Assembly: GCF_002102185.1 (NCBI RefSeq)
Contig: NZ_LQOW01000028.1
Location: 124,001 to 188,000, forward strand
Reading direction: 5' to 3'
Origin: Mycobacterium fragae
Lineage (GTDB): Bacteria; Actinomycetota; Actinomycetes; Mycobacteriales; Mycobacteriaceae
DNA: 64,000 nt
The position numbers were made by a program, and so were the translations under genes. Shown here piece after piece: positions 8,602-18,127 of this stretch. The notes below the pieces were generated by a model. That model had not been told where the DNA came from. It made no database searches and saw only the letters and a list, made by a program, of their open reading frames with translations. Numbering within the stretch: the first letter of the stretch is position 1; every line of letters begins with the position of its first letter.

Positions 8602-9512
8602 CCCACCTCGGCCTTTCCTTGCGACAACGCCCGCTCGCGGGCGGCTTTCGCTGCCGGTGAATACTCCAGATACTCGATCGCCATCTCGGTAACCGCCTCG
8701 GGGCCTGGATGATGACTCGGGCGCATATACCGGACCGGCGTCGTAACCAAAAGCTGCCAAGGACCCGGCAACTTGTACTGGCGGGCGGCACGCCACCAAT
8801 CCCGCAAGCGCCACTTTGCGTCGATCGTCGGGTCTTGTGCCATCAGATATTTCGCGCCAGCGATCCACCAGCCGATGAACAGCGGCGCGGTCATGAACAT
8901 CGAGAACGCTCTGATGAAATAGTTGCCGGACACGTGTTGGTAGACGTCGAACACCAGCGAGCGGTGCTCGACCTCCTCGGCGCCGTGCCACCGCAGCAGA
9001 TCCAGCATGACGGGGTCGGTGCCCGCGTAATCCAGACCCCGATTCTGGAGCACCCATTGCCCCAACATCGCGGTGAAATGTTCCAGCGCCGCCACATCGG
9101 CCAGCCGCCGGTACAACCACCAGCGGTGCAACGCCTTAGGCAAAAACTTCGGAGGATCGCCCAGTGTCATCGACAACGTCTTGCGGAGTCGCTCGGTGTA
9201 CGGCGCGGTTTCGATGCCCTGCTGGGCCAGATGGTCCAGCACCACCTGGTGGGCCCAGGCATGCCAAGACTCCTGCTGGATGAACGGTTTGATCGACGCC
9301 TCGAGATCGGGGTCATCGACCAGTGAGGACGCCTCCAGGACCGCCTTGATGAAATGTCGCTCCCCTTCGGGTAGCAGCAGGTGCAACACATTCATCATGT
9401 GCGTCGCGAATGGATCGCCGGGCACCCAGTGCAGCGGAGTGTTCTCCCAGTCGAAGCGCACCATTCGGCGATACTTCGGATGACCGTCGTGGTGAAGTTC
9501 GACCTCTGGCAT
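8598..9512 (-). CDS. PF10118-type 'metal-dependent hydrolase' with di-iron-like motifs
   Basis: A 304-residue mostly helical protein. Spaced acidic/His motifs resemble a ferritin-like four-helix bundle: P-E-G-E-R-H-F, Q-Q-E-S-W-H-A-W-A-H, A-L-E-H-F-T, and H-G-A-E-E-V-E-H-R. The family is labelled metal-dependent hydrolase, but these repeated E-x2-H elements are also what a non-heme di-iron oxygenase would show. Translational coupling to a 3Fe-4S ferredoxin and its reductase supports an oxidative, electron-consuming role. A hydrophobic stretch (F-S-M-F-M-T-A-P-L-F-I-G-W-W) suggests membrane contact. Assignment to the family is fairly secure; the reaction is not known. Confidence 0.75.
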   Translation of the reverse strand: MPEVELHHDGHPKYRRMVRFDWENTPLHWVPGDPFATHMMNVLHLLLPEGERHFIKAVLEASSLVDDPDLEASIKPFIQQESWHAWAHQVVLDHLAQQGIETAPYTERLRKTLSMTLGDPPKFLPKALHRWWLYRRLADVAALEHFTAMLGQWVLQNRGLDYAGTDPVMLDLLRWHGAEEVEHRSLVFDVYQHVSGNYFIRAFSMFMTAPLFIGWWIAGAKYLMAQDPTIDAKWRLRDWWRAARQYKLPGPWQLLVTTPVRYMRPSHHPGPEAVTEMAIEYLEYSPAAKAARERALSQGKAEVG

Positions 9513-9562
9513 GAGAGCTCCTCCCGGATTCGAGGCCGTCGTGTTGGACGCTTGCCAATTCG

Positions 9563-9581
9563 GAACAACTGTTCACTGAAC
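9563..9581. promoter_or_regulatory. Overlapping GAACA/TGTTC inverted repeats upstream of the di-iron-like operon
   Basis: GAACA-AC-TGTTC (9563-9574) overlaps GTTC-ACT-GAAC (9571-9581), about 50 bp before the operon start. Nested palindromes like this commonly bind TetR-family dimers. No TetR gene is adjacent, so the regulator is not identified. Confidence 0.3.
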
Positions 9582-9652
9582 TCGTACCCACCCGGGCGGC
9601 CGACTATGCGTGCCGGCGGCAGCCGCTTCCTGAAGATTTCCTAAACGGCCGC

Positions 9653-11011
9653 TCAGGCGCCGACCGCGCGCTCCAGATCTTTGAGCGACGTCTCCAGGTG
9701 TCCCAACAGACGCTGCAAGTGCGGGACACTGCGACGGCATCCGACCAGACCGAAGTCCAGGTTGTTTGCATTGTTGGTCACGGTGATGTTGACCGCCTGA
9801 CCCTCCAGGGCGATCGACAGTGGGTAGTTCCCGTCCAACCGCGCGCCACGCCAGTAAAGCGGCTCAGGACGACCGGCCGAGACGTTCGAGATGACGATGT
9901 TGAACGGCGGTGCAGCGGCCGAGAGGTAGCCGGGGATCAGCCCGAAGAACAAGCCGCCGATATTGAACGCCGACAGCGCCAGCTGCTGCACGGGAGGCAG
10001 TTGCTGGAAAACGTCTTTGGTGTCGCGGATCGACGCGCTGATGATTTCGAGCCGCTTCGCCGGGTCGTCGAGGTCGGTGGCCAGATTGCATAGGAAGGTT
10101 CCCACCATGTTGCCGCCGCCGTCGTCTTCGCTCTTGCGGAGATTCACCGGCACCATCGCGGTCAACGGCTTGTCCGGCAGAGCGTTCTGCTCGAGGAGGT
10201 AGGCCCGAAGGGCTCCGGATGACATGGCGAGTATCACGTCGTTGACCGTCACGTCGGCGGCCGACTTGACCGCTTTGACGCGGTCCAACGACCAGGACTG
10301 CGCGGCCACCCGTCGGGCACCGCCGATCCGGACGTTGAACATCGTGCGCGGCGCGCGGAAGGGGAGCGTCAGTTGTTGTTCGAGCAGCGCAGCGCGCGCG
10401 AGCTTCAATGAGGACGGCGCCAGAGCGAGTGTCGACTGAGCGGTGCGGCCGGCCCGCTCGAGCAGCGACGGCCGCTTACGCCCTCCGCTGCGCTTGCGCC
10501 CAGCGAGGTTCCATGGAACCCGGACCTCGTCGTCGTCCGGATCGGGCGTGAACGCGCGTTGCATCAGCCGCAGCGCGGATACGCCGTCCATGAGGGAGTG
10601 GTGGTATTTCGTGTACACCGCGTACCGGCCGTCCTGCAGACCTTCGATGAGGTGCGCTTCCCACAGCGGACGGTGACGGTCGAGCAGGCTGCCGTGCAAC
10701 CGGGAGGCCAGCTCCAGCAGGTCACGGACTCGTCCCGGCTCGGGTAGGGCCGAGCGGCGAAGGTGATAGTCGAGCTCAATGTCTTTGTCGAAGGACCATG
10801 CGACATTGGTGAGCCCGCCGAAGAAGGCGGGGTGCTTACGGAAGGTGGGTTGTACATCCGTGCACTCGAGCATGGCCTGATAGGACTCGGCGACGAAATG
10901 AGGTCCCGCGTCCTCGGGCTGCTCGAAGACCTGTAGCGCTCCTGCGTGCATGGGATGTTCGCGTGATTCACCGATAAGGAACAGCGCATCGGTCGGCGAT
11001 ATCGGTTCCAT
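9653..11011 (-). CDS. Wax ester synthase / diacylglycerol acyltransferase (WS/DGAT)
   Basis: About 452 residues from the ATG at 11011, beginning M-E-P-I-S-P-T-D-A, which is the standard family N-terminus; the upstream in-frame extension is not family-like. The catalytic HHxxxDG motif is H137-H138-S-L-M-D-G. The conserved N-V-x-I-S-N-V-x-G-type motif appears as N-I-V-I-S-N-V-S-A-G-R-P-E-P. The enzyme esterifies diacylglycerol or long-chain alcohols with acyl-CoA to make triacylglycerol or wax esters, at the membrane or lipid-body surface. Mycobacteria carry many paralogues. The next gene on this strand starts 140 bp downstream. The specific acyl acceptor is undetermined. Confidence 0.9.
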   Translation of the reverse strand: MEPISPTDALFLIGESREHPMHAGALQVFEQPEDAGPHFVAESYQAMLECTDVQPTFRKHPAFFGGLTNVAWSFDKDIELDYHLRRSALPEPGRVRDLLELASRLHGSLLDRHRPLWEAHLIEGLQDGRYAVYTKYHHSLMDGVSALRLMQRAFTPDPDDDEVRVPWNLAGRKRSGGRKRPSLLERAGRTAQSTLALAPSSLKLARAALLEQQLTLPFRAPRTMFNVRIGGARRVAAQSWSLDRVKAVKSAADVTVNDVILAMSSGALRAYLLEQNALPDKPLTAMVPVNLRKSEDDGGGNMVGTFLCNLATDLDDPAKRLEIISASIRDTKDVFQQLPPVQQLALSAFNIGGLFFGLIPGYLSAAAPPFNIVISNVSAGRPEPLYWRGARLDGNYPLSIALEGQAVNITVTNNANNLDFGLVGCRRSVPHLQRLLGHLETSLKDLERAVGA

Positions 11012-11292
11012 AGTCGATCCCGTTCCTTCCGGCTTTGCCATCCAGCTGATTGCTGGTTCATGTGCTTGTAGCCAAAGCCGGTGTCGCCCACACCTGAATC
11101 GGCACCTGGAAATGGCCAATGACGCGGTACCAGAATGACTTACGGAGACGGCCTCGAAGTCCAGAAGTCCGGACGAGCATTTACGTCCTCACTTTCAACA
11201 TATAGCGCACCCCGGGGCTTGCGGCAAGGCCGGGGTCATGCTGCAAAATCGCTGGCCGGAGCCGGAACTCACTGAGGCGGGGGGCGATTGCT

Positions 11293-12780
<1,488 letters not shown>

Positions 12781-12784
12781 GCGC

Positions 12785-13051
12785 TTACCTGCCAGTGCGC
12801 TCGCGGTGTTTGCACCCCGGCCAGCAACAGGGCCGGCGCTGGCCTTCTTCCAGCTCTTCCTGGGTCCGGCGAATGCGGCGCTTTCGAGTCGTCTCCTGCT
12901 TGGCATCCTCGACCCAGCAGATGAACTCGTTGCGCGCCAAGGGGGTGATGTCCTTCCACGCAGCCAGCGCAGTGGAGTTGGTGAGCAGCGCCTCGCGCAG
13001 GTCTGCGGGCAGATTGTGAACCACCCCGCCGGGAACTCGTGTGCTGGTCAC
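12785..13051 (-). CDS. YdeI/OmpD-associated (OmdA) family protein
   Basis: About 88 residues from a GTG at 13051; no strong ribosome binding site is seen. The core L-x2-N-S-x-A-L-A-A-W-K-D-I-T-P-L-A-R-N-E-F-I-C-W-V-E-D-A-K-x-E-T-T-R-x-R-R-I matches the OmdA family (PF13376), short proteins once linked to bacteriocin protection but with no settled biochemical role. The C-terminus P-C-C-W-P-G-C-K-H-R is Cys/His-rich and could bind a metal. It is convergent with the flavin monooxygenase, with 4 bp between stops. Confidence 0.7.
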   Translation of the reverse strand: MTSTRVPGGVVHNLPADLREALLTNSTALAAWKDITPLARNEFICWVEDAKQETTRKRRIRRTQEELEEGQRRPCCWPGCKHRERTGR

Positions 13052-13079
13052 CGGGCCAGGGTAGCCGAGGCCGCTGCGA

Positions 13080-13637
13080 CTAGTCAGTCGGCGACGACAG
13101 AGCCTCGATGATTTCGTCCGTGGACACCACTGCGGTGGCATAGTTCGGGATGTTGACTTCCAGGGCGGCGTACATCTCTTTATCGGAGTAACTCGCGGTC
13201 GCATCCTTTATCACCGTGACCTCGTAGCCCAGTTCGGCGCCGTATCGAACCGTCGCCTCGAGGCAGGTATGTGCGATGAGTCCCGTCATGATGAGCTGAT
13301 GAATGCCATGCCTTTTGAGGAGGAGATCCAGATCGGTAATGGCGAAACCGCTAGAACACCAATGCTCTTGAGCGACGACATTGCCCGGCTGGGGTTCTAC
13401 TCGCGGCGCGATGTATGTCCAGCACTCGTAGTCGCCGGCCCTATACCGGTGGTGAAGCGCATAGAAAACGCGGATGCCGGCGGTGCGCGCAGCTTCCAGG
13501 ATCTGGGTCATGTGCGGAACGCACTGGTTGGCTTCAGCGACGCCCCGAAGGCGATCCCATACTTTGCCGCCCTCGGAAATGAAATCGTTGTACGGATCAA
13601 TTACCACCAGGCCGGTGCGGTCCTTGTTATAGATCAC
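13080..13637 (-). CDS. Isochorismatase-like cysteine hydrolase
   Basis: A 185-residue isochorismatase-superfamily hydrolase. The catalytic Asp lies in V-V-I-D-P-Y-N-D-F and the nucleophilic Cys in A-H-T-C-L-E-A-T-V-R. Between them, the G-F-x2-T-D-L-D-x-L-L-K-R-H-G-I segment follows the family pattern. Members cleave isochorismate, N-carbamoyl amides, nicotinamide or similar compounds. It starts 5 bp after the stop of the PNPOx-like gene, so the two are probably cotranscribed. The substrate is unknown. Confidence 0.82.
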   Translation of the reverse strand: MIYNKDRTGLVVIDPYNDFISEGGKVWDRLRGVAEANQCVPHMTQILEAARTAGIRVFYALHHRYRAGDYECWTYIAPRVEPQPGNVVAQEHWCSSGFAITDLDLLLKRHGIHQLIMTGLIAHTCLEATVRYGAELGYEVTVIKDATASYSDKEMYAALEVNIPNYATAVVSTDEIIEALSSPTD

Positions 13638-13641
13638 CTCG

Positions 13642-14061
13642 TCATCTTGCCTCTAGCCCGACGCCGCCGACCCTCTCGACCGTGATGCGAGTCAGATATC
13701 CCGGGGGTGATCCGGGCGGCGGAAAATTGGTGTCCGGTCCGGCGATCGCCGTGGCGAGCTCGCTCAGCAATTCTGGCGCGCCGCCCTCCTCGATGCGCGC
13801 CGTGCCCTTAATCGACAAATAGGGTGTCTGCAGCGTGCGGTCCGTGGATACGACGGTCACCGCCACCCGTGGATCACGCCGGATATTGCGGATCTTCTGG
13901 TGCTCCTGCAGAGAAGCGATGACCAGTTCGTCGTCGCCATCGGCTGTGCTCTGCACAACCATGTAAACCACGCTGACCTGCGGGCTGCCGTCGCGGTTGA
14001 CCGTGACCAATGTCGCCGGTGTGGAACCGATGAGTAAGCGTGCGCTGTCTTCGAGTTTCAT
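13642..14061 (-). CDS. PNPOx-like flavin/F420-binding oxidoreductase
   Basis: A 139-residue split-barrel protein starting at the ATG at 14061 after a good AGGAGAAGA site. It has the family pattern of a short N-terminal helix, then A-T-L-V-T-V-N-R-D-G-S-P-Q-V-S-V-V-Y-M, H-Q-K-I-R-N-I-R-R-D-P-R-V-A-V, and a late strand. Actinobacterial members of this group often bind the deazaflavin F420 and reduce small molecules; FMN is the other option. It leads a two-gene operon with the isochorismatase-like hydrolase. Confidence 0.78.
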   Translation of the reverse strand: MKLEDSARLLIGSTPATLVTVNRDGSPQVSVVYMVVQSTADGDDELVIASLQEHQKIRNIRRDPRVAVTVVSTDRTLQTPYLSIKGTARIEEGGAPELLSELATAIAGPDTNFPPPGSPPGYLTRITVERVGGVGLEAR

Positions 14062-14213
14062 GTTCTCTTCTCCTGTAGTAGTCGCGATGTGAGGTACTGG
14101 GCGAGTCCTCGTCAATACGGAGGCGGCGAGTGCCTGAAACTCATCGGCATAGCCGGCTTTGGCCGATGAATTTGGGAACCAGCAGGCCTCTGTATTGGTG
14201 GAGGTGATTGCCG

Positions 14214-14531
14214 GTGAGGAGAGCCGCGGTGGTGCAGTACTCCACAACCAGGAAGGGCGCGCGACGCAACCGCGAACTGATCGAGGACGTCTTGTTCGAA
14301 CTGGCTGCCCGAGATCCCGGCGGAGTCCAATATCAGGTATTGATGCTCGATGACGGGGTCGGATTCATCCATGTCGTCGCATTCGATGGCACCGCGGATC
14401 CGTTCGCCGACTGCGCCGCATATCACGAATTCCACCGAGATCTCGCCCAGCGCTTGGCGACAAAACCGGTCGTGACACATGCGGCGTTGATCGGCTCCTA
14501 TCAGCACGAAAGAGGCAGCGGATCGGCATGA
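14214..14531 (+). CDS. Small conserved protein coupled to an ECF sigma factor
   Basis: About 105 residues from the GTG at 14214, 7 nt after GGAGGTGA; a TTG at 14208 lies too close to that site. The sequence alternates strands and helices (A-A-V-V-Q-Y-S-T, F-I-H-V-V-A-F-D, A-A-L-I-G-S-Y) in a way that suggests a ferredoxin-like or dimeric alpha/beta barrel of the antibiotic-biosynthesis-monooxygenase kind, but no catalytic motif is recognisable. Its last four bases overlap the sigma-factor start (ATGA), so the two are translationally coupled. A role as a sensor or modulator of the sigma factor is only suggested by position. Confidence 0.62.
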   Translation: MRRAAVVQYSTTRKGARRNRELIEDVLFELAARDPGGVQYQVLMLDDGVGFIHVVAFDGTADPFADCAAYHEFHRDLAQRLATKPVVTHAALIGSYQHERGSGSA

Positions 14532-15511
14532 GCACCACCAGTGATGGCGGGTCAGGGGACTTCGCGCGGCTCGCCGAGCCGTTTCGCGGCGAGTTGATCG
14601 CGTACGGCTACCGTATGCTCGGCTCGGTCGACGACGCGGAAGAAATCGTGCAGGACGTCTATCTGGACGCGTGGCGGGCCTACGACCGCTTCGAAGGGCG
14701 TTCGTCGCTGCGCACCTGGCTGTATCGCATTGCCAGCCGGGCGTTCTTGAAGGCGCTCGAGCGCAGCAAGCGCCGCCCGCTCCCGTCGGACCTGCATGCT
14801 CCCGCCGCGGACCCGACGACGCGCGTTGTAGCCGCTGAGGCCGGGCTGGCATGGTTGCAGCCCGCGCCCGATTCGCTGCTGGCCGCCACGACCAGCGATC
14901 CTGCGACTGTGGTGGCTGCACGCGAAACCATGCGACTGGCTTTCCTGGCAGTGCTGCAGTTGCTTCCGCCCCGGCAGCGCGCGGTGCTGATCCTGCGGGA
15001 CGTATTGGGTTGGCCCGCGGCCGAAGTCGCGGCGCTACTCGATTTGAGTGTGGCCGCGGTCAACAGCGCATTGCAGCGCGCTCGCGCACGCCTGCCCGCG
15101 GACAGCGACTCACTGGCCCAGCCGTCCGATGAGCGGCAGCGTGAACTGCTCGACCGGTACGTCGCCGCATTCCAAAACGCCGACGTCGACCAATTGGTCG
15201 CGGTGCTGAGCGAGGACGCGCTCTTTGAGATGCCCCCGTTCATCACGTGGTTTCAGGGCAGCGCGGCGATCGGCGCGTTCCTCGGCCCGCGCATGCGAGG
15301 CTTCGGCCAGACCCCTGTCATCCGCACCTCAGCCAACGGGCAACCCGCGGTTGCGCTCTACCCGGCAACTGCCGATGGGCAGCATTGCCTGCACGCCCTG
15401 CACGTGCTCACCGTCGGGCCACAGGGTGTCGGCCGCATCATCGCCTTTATGGACGTCGAGGCGTTGCGGCGCTTCGACCTGCCCCGCGTCCTGTCGACAC
15501 AGGCAACCTGA
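14528..15511 (+). CDS. ECF RNA polymerase sigma factor with C-terminal SnoaL-like domain
   Basis: Encodes 327 residues. Region 2 (residues ~15-85) reads L-I-A-Y-G-Y-R-M-L-G-S-V-D-D-A-E-E-I-V-Q-D-V-Y. Region 4 (~140-195) reads L-P-P-R-Q-R-A-V-L-I-L-R-D-V-L-G-W-x-A-A-E-V-A. A NTF2/SnoaL-type C-terminal domain (residues ~215-320) carries W-F-x-G near its centre. This is the SigG-like group, in which the extra domain modulates activity in place of an anti-sigma factor. The preceding small gene overlaps it by 4 bp. A paralogue lies at 39315-40262. No -35 target motif can be deduced. Confidence 0.88.
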   Translation: MSTTSDGGSGDFARLAEPFRGELIAYGYRMLGSVDDAEEIVQDVYLDAWRAYDRFEGRSSLRTWLYRIASRAFLKALERSKRRPLPSDLHAPAADPTTRVVAAEAGLAWLQPAPDSLLAATTSDPATVVAARETMRLAFLAVLQLLPPRQRAVLILRDVLGWPAAEVAALLDLSVAAVNSALQRARARLPADSDSLAQPSDERQRELLDRYVAAFQNADVDQLVAVLSEDALFEMPPFITWFQGSAAIGAFLGPRMRGFGQTPVIRTSANGQPAVALYPATADGQHCLHALHVLTVGPQGVGRIIAFMDVEALRRFDLPRVLSTQAT

Positions 15512-15536
15512 TTGCACTGCCGCACCGCAGCGGCAA

Positions 15537-15914
15537 TTACACGGGCGCGCCGAGTTCGATCAAGCTGAACAAGGCATAGGCGAAGCAGACCAGGAAGTGC
15601 AACGTGACCAGAAGCAAGCCCACGAAGATCAGCGAGCGGGTGCCGCGGCGTTGCAGGCGCTTGAACTTCGCGCTGCGCTCGTCCCGCTCTAGCTGGCTGG
15701 CGATCAACGCGAAATTGAAATCCGTCACCTCGCTGGCCGCGACCGGCGCGCCTGCCATCATGGCCTGAAGGCGTTCCGGGGTGGCCGTGACGCCGACGCA
15801 AGCGAACTGCCGACTCAGCCGCCGCGCCTGCCTGCGGCCAAGAACCTGATGTCGGCTCTCTCGCCGATGCTTTGGATGCCCGCGTTCGTCCCGCCTTGGG
15901 GCCGACGGGGTCAT
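15537..15914 (-). CDS. Hypothetical protein with C-terminal membrane span
   Basis: About 125 residues from the ATG at 15914. The N-terminal 40 residues are strongly basic and polar (many R, H, K), the middle is helical and charged, and residues ~94-122 form one long hydrophobic stretch, giving a tail-anchored appearance. It starts 14 bp after the stop of the large hydrolase upstream and is probably cotranscribed with it. No recognised family. The start is uncertain because no clear ribosome binding site is visible, and a shorter product from one of the internal Met codons (M52/M53) is possible. Confidence 0.5.
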   Translation of the reverse strand: MTPSAPRRDERGHPKHRRESRHQVLGRRQARRLSRQFACVGVTATPERLQAMMAGAPVAASEVTDFNFALIASQLERDERSAKFKRLQRRGTRSLIFVGLLLVTLHFLVCFAYALFSLIELGAPV

Positions 15915-15928
15915 CACAAGCCGGGATT

Positions 15929-17344
15929 CTAGTTCGGTTGGAGCTGGGAGTACATCACCTCGGCGATCTTGAGTATCTCCTCCCGGTCCGCCGGCAAGAT
16001 GAAGCCCGCCTGAATCGCACTGTCGAGCGCCGCGGTGAATCGTTGCAGGTAGTCCGTGGCCCCGCCGGGGTAAAGGCTGCGCAGCGTGGCGGCGTCGAAT
16101 GGTTCGCCAGAGCCGAAGATCGCCGACATGGCGGTTTCCTCCGAGCCGATCCCGGATGTGCGGGCAATCGGAACGTCCACCCACGGGGTCCTCACGCCGC
16201 CCTGCGCGAGCCCGTTCGCATCCGTGACGGGCTGCGGCGGGTCGGTCGCGCTCGACTCGATGGGATCGGCACTGGGAGGCGGCTGGCCCGTTTCGACCCA
16301 CCGGCAAAGCGCAGACAGTGCCGCCTGCAGAACGTAGTGGTGTTGCGGAGCGAAGTTGATGCAATATCCCAACTGCTGACCCAGCAGTGTGTTGGTCGGC
16401 GCGTATGCCGCGACGATGTCGTCCAAGGCGGCCGAGCCGGTGTCGATCGCCGCCACCTGGATCGTGTAGTTGTCGGCGTGCGCGGTGCCGGCAACCTCCC
16501 ACACCCGCAGCCGCTCGTTGTCGGGTTGCCTGGCAAGGTGATAACCCATCAGGGGGCTGAACAGGTCGGTCTCGGTGATCAGCGTGACGAGCGGGACACG
16601 CATGTCGCGACGAAACGCGACCGCCGTTGATGTGCCGATCTGCGATTCCTCGAATATAGATTTGCCGTCCAGCGCTGCGGCAGCACCGAATCGTGAGTGC
16701 ACCAAAAAGGCGTCGTAGACCGATGCGAGTGGGTCGATGGCGTTGACATAGGTCGTCAGGAACAGGGCCGATTGGGACTCACCAAGAGCCACAACATTTT
16801 TCGGTGAGAGCCCGCCGAGAAGTTCAGGATGTTGCCCGTCCTTGAAGAGTCGGCCGACCCGGGAAAAGATGTCGTAGCAGAAGGCGTCGCCGGGGTGGTG
16901 CAGCGATGCATACCGGGCAGGATCTTGGCTCTTCAATGACATGTCGAGGTCCATGAGGTTCGCGCCCCCTTCGATGCCCACTTGCTGAGCCGAGACGGCG
17001 ACGTAGGCGTAGCCGCTGCGCACGATCTCGCGGTGAGCCATCATCCAGACCGCCGGCGCGTCGATGCCGCCGCTGACGTTGAGCCACTCGACGAGCACTG
17101 TTCCGTTGAACGCGCTCCGATCCGCCGGGGTCAGCACCACCACCCGCGTGGTGAAATCGGCAGCGCCTGAGGGCTGTACGCTCCACCGGCCGTCCGAACT
17201 GAGCTCGGTTTCCGGGGCATAGCACGACGCTGTGCCGGAGATTGAGAACTCCTCGGCGACATAGCCGAGCTCAGCGACGTCGTATCCGCCCAGCAGGAGT
17301 GCAGGCTTGCCGGGCATTGGTACGACATTCGGGTGATCGGTCAT
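15929..17344 (-). CDS. Large alpha/beta hydrolase (Abhydrolase_10-like)
   Basis: About 471 residues from the ATG at 17344, 7 nt after GAGGTG. The nucleophile elbow is A-L-G-E-S-Q-S-A (Ser in G-E-S-Q-S) near residue 190. Downstream T-E-T-D-L-F-S and A-G-T-A-H-A-D-N-Y supply Asp and His candidates. The order and length fit the alpha/beta hydrolase family PF20091, whose members are putative esterases found next to catabolic genes. No signal peptide is visible. It is divergent from a TetR gene, with 117 bp between starts that contain a palindromic operator candidate, so it may be under TetR control. Confidence 0.72.
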   Translation of the reverse strand: MTDHPNVVPMPGKPALLLGGYDVAELGYVAEEFSISGTASCYAPETELSSDGRWSVQPSGAADFTTRVVVLTPADRSAFNGTVLVEWLNVSGGIDAPAVWMMAHREIVRSGYAYVAVSAQQVGIEGGANLMDLDMSLKSQDPARYASLHHPGDAFCYDIFSRVGRLFKDGQHPELLGGLSPKNVVALGESQSALFLTTYVNAIDPLASVYDAFLVHSRFGAAAALDGKSIFEESQIGTSTAVAFRRDMRVPLVTLITETDLFSPLMGYHLARQPDNERLRVWEVAGTAHADNYTIQVAAIDTGSAALDDIVAAYAPTNTLLGQQLGYCINFAPQHHYVLQAALSALCRWVETGQPPPSADPIESSATDPPQPVTDANGLAQGGVRTPWVDVPIARTSGIGSEETAMSAIFGSGEPFDAATLRSLYPGGATDYLQRFTAALDSAIQAGFILPADREEILKIAEVMYSQLQPN

Positions 17345-17413
17345 CGACGGCACCTCAATCGGTATTGGTTTTCAGCAGGGACAGTATCTCCGTCGCGGCC
17401 CGACGTGTAATAC

Positions 17414-17425
17414 TGACTGGCGTCA
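17414..17425. promoter_or_regulatory. TetR operator candidate TGAC-TGGC-GTCA
   Basis: A 4-4-4 inverted repeat in the divergent region between the hydrolase and tetR. The outer TA bases are also symmetric (TACTGAC ... GTCAATA). The same TGACTG-n-GTCA core occurs just after tetR at 18074-18085. Matching palindromes on both sides of a TetR gene are good evidence of its own binding sites. Confidence 0.5.
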
Positions 17426-17461
17426 ATAAGCTTCGTTGCTGTTGGGCCGGTAGGGGCGAGC

Positions 17462-18064
17462 ATGGCTGTGGCGGAAGGGCGCGGCACCCGCGAGGCGAAG
17501 CGCTTGCAGACGCGGGAGCGGCTGCTGGGCGCGGCGATCGCGGAATTCAAGCGCTCCGGAATGACAGAAGCCGATGTCAGCGCAATTGTCGACGCCGCGG
17601 GCGTTGCGCACGGAACGTTCTTCTTTCACTTTCCCACCAAGGAACACGTCCTGCTCGAGCTCGAGCGGCGTGAAGAGGACCGCATCGCCAGGCAGTTCGG
17701 CCAATTCTCGGCGTCGCGCCACGATCTGCGTTCGGCGTTGAACGAGGCTGTGCGCCTAGTGATGGGCCTGGAGCGCCGGCTGGGCGACCTATTGTTCAAA
17801 GACTTCTTGGCGCTGCACTTTTCCCAAACCCGCCCGCCGGATGAGGGGGTGAAGGATCACCCGGTGGTCATCGGGGTTGCCCAAGAGATCGAGCAGGCGC
17901 GCGAGCACGGGGAAATCGATCCCGACGTCAACGCGATGAACAGCGCGGTGTTCTTTTTGCTTGGCCTCTACGCGTTGTTGATCACCACGAACGACTGGCC
18001 GACGCGCGACGCCCTGCTCGAGGACTATGTGAACCGCACCCTGCGCAGCATGGCTAGCTGTTGA
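17462..18064 (+). CDS. TetR/AcrR-family transcriptional regulator
   Basis: A 200-residue repressor. The N-terminal helix-turn-helix (residues ~18-62) has the standard run R-E-R-L-L-G-A-A-I-A-E-F ... V-S-A-I-V-D-A-A-G-V-A-H-G-T-F-F-F-H-F-P-T-K-E. The C-terminal ligand domain is all helical. It precedes the membrane-protein/NorD/NorQ locus in the same direction and is divergent from a hydrolase. Similar palindromes (17414-17425 and 18074-18085) flank it, so autorepression and control of the downstream operon are likely. The ligand is unknown. Confidence 0.9.
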   Translation: MAVAEGRGTREAKRLQTRERLLGAAIAEFKRSGMTEADVSAIVDAAGVAHGTFFFHFPTKEHVLLELERREEDRIARQFGQFSASRHDLRSALNEAVRLVMGLERRLGDLLFKDFLALHFSQTRPPDEGVKDHPVVIGVAQEIEQAREHGEIDPDVNAMNSAVFFLLGLYALLITTNDWPTRDALLEDYVNRTLRSMASC

Positions 18065-18073
18065 CAATTTCGA

Positions 18074-18085
18074 TGACTGCAGTCA
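18074..18085. promoter_or_regulatory. Perfect 12-bp palindrome TGACTGCAGTCA (TetR operator candidate)
   Basis: Located 10 bp after the tetR stop and about 40 bp before the first membrane-protein gene, where the operon promoter should be. It shares TGACTG/GTCA arms with the 17414 site, differing only in the central two to three bases. Confidence 0.5.
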
Positions 18086-18127
18086 GTGTTGAGGCCGTTG
18101 CAGCAGCCGGTCCACCGGGGAGTAGTG

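Noticed and set aside
15915..16502. N-terminal extension of the tail-anchored hypothetical protein (frame open to 16502)
   Set aside because: The extension lies antiparallel in reading frame to, and wholly inside, the large hydrolase gene on the same strand, and is Arg/Gly-rich without family likeness.
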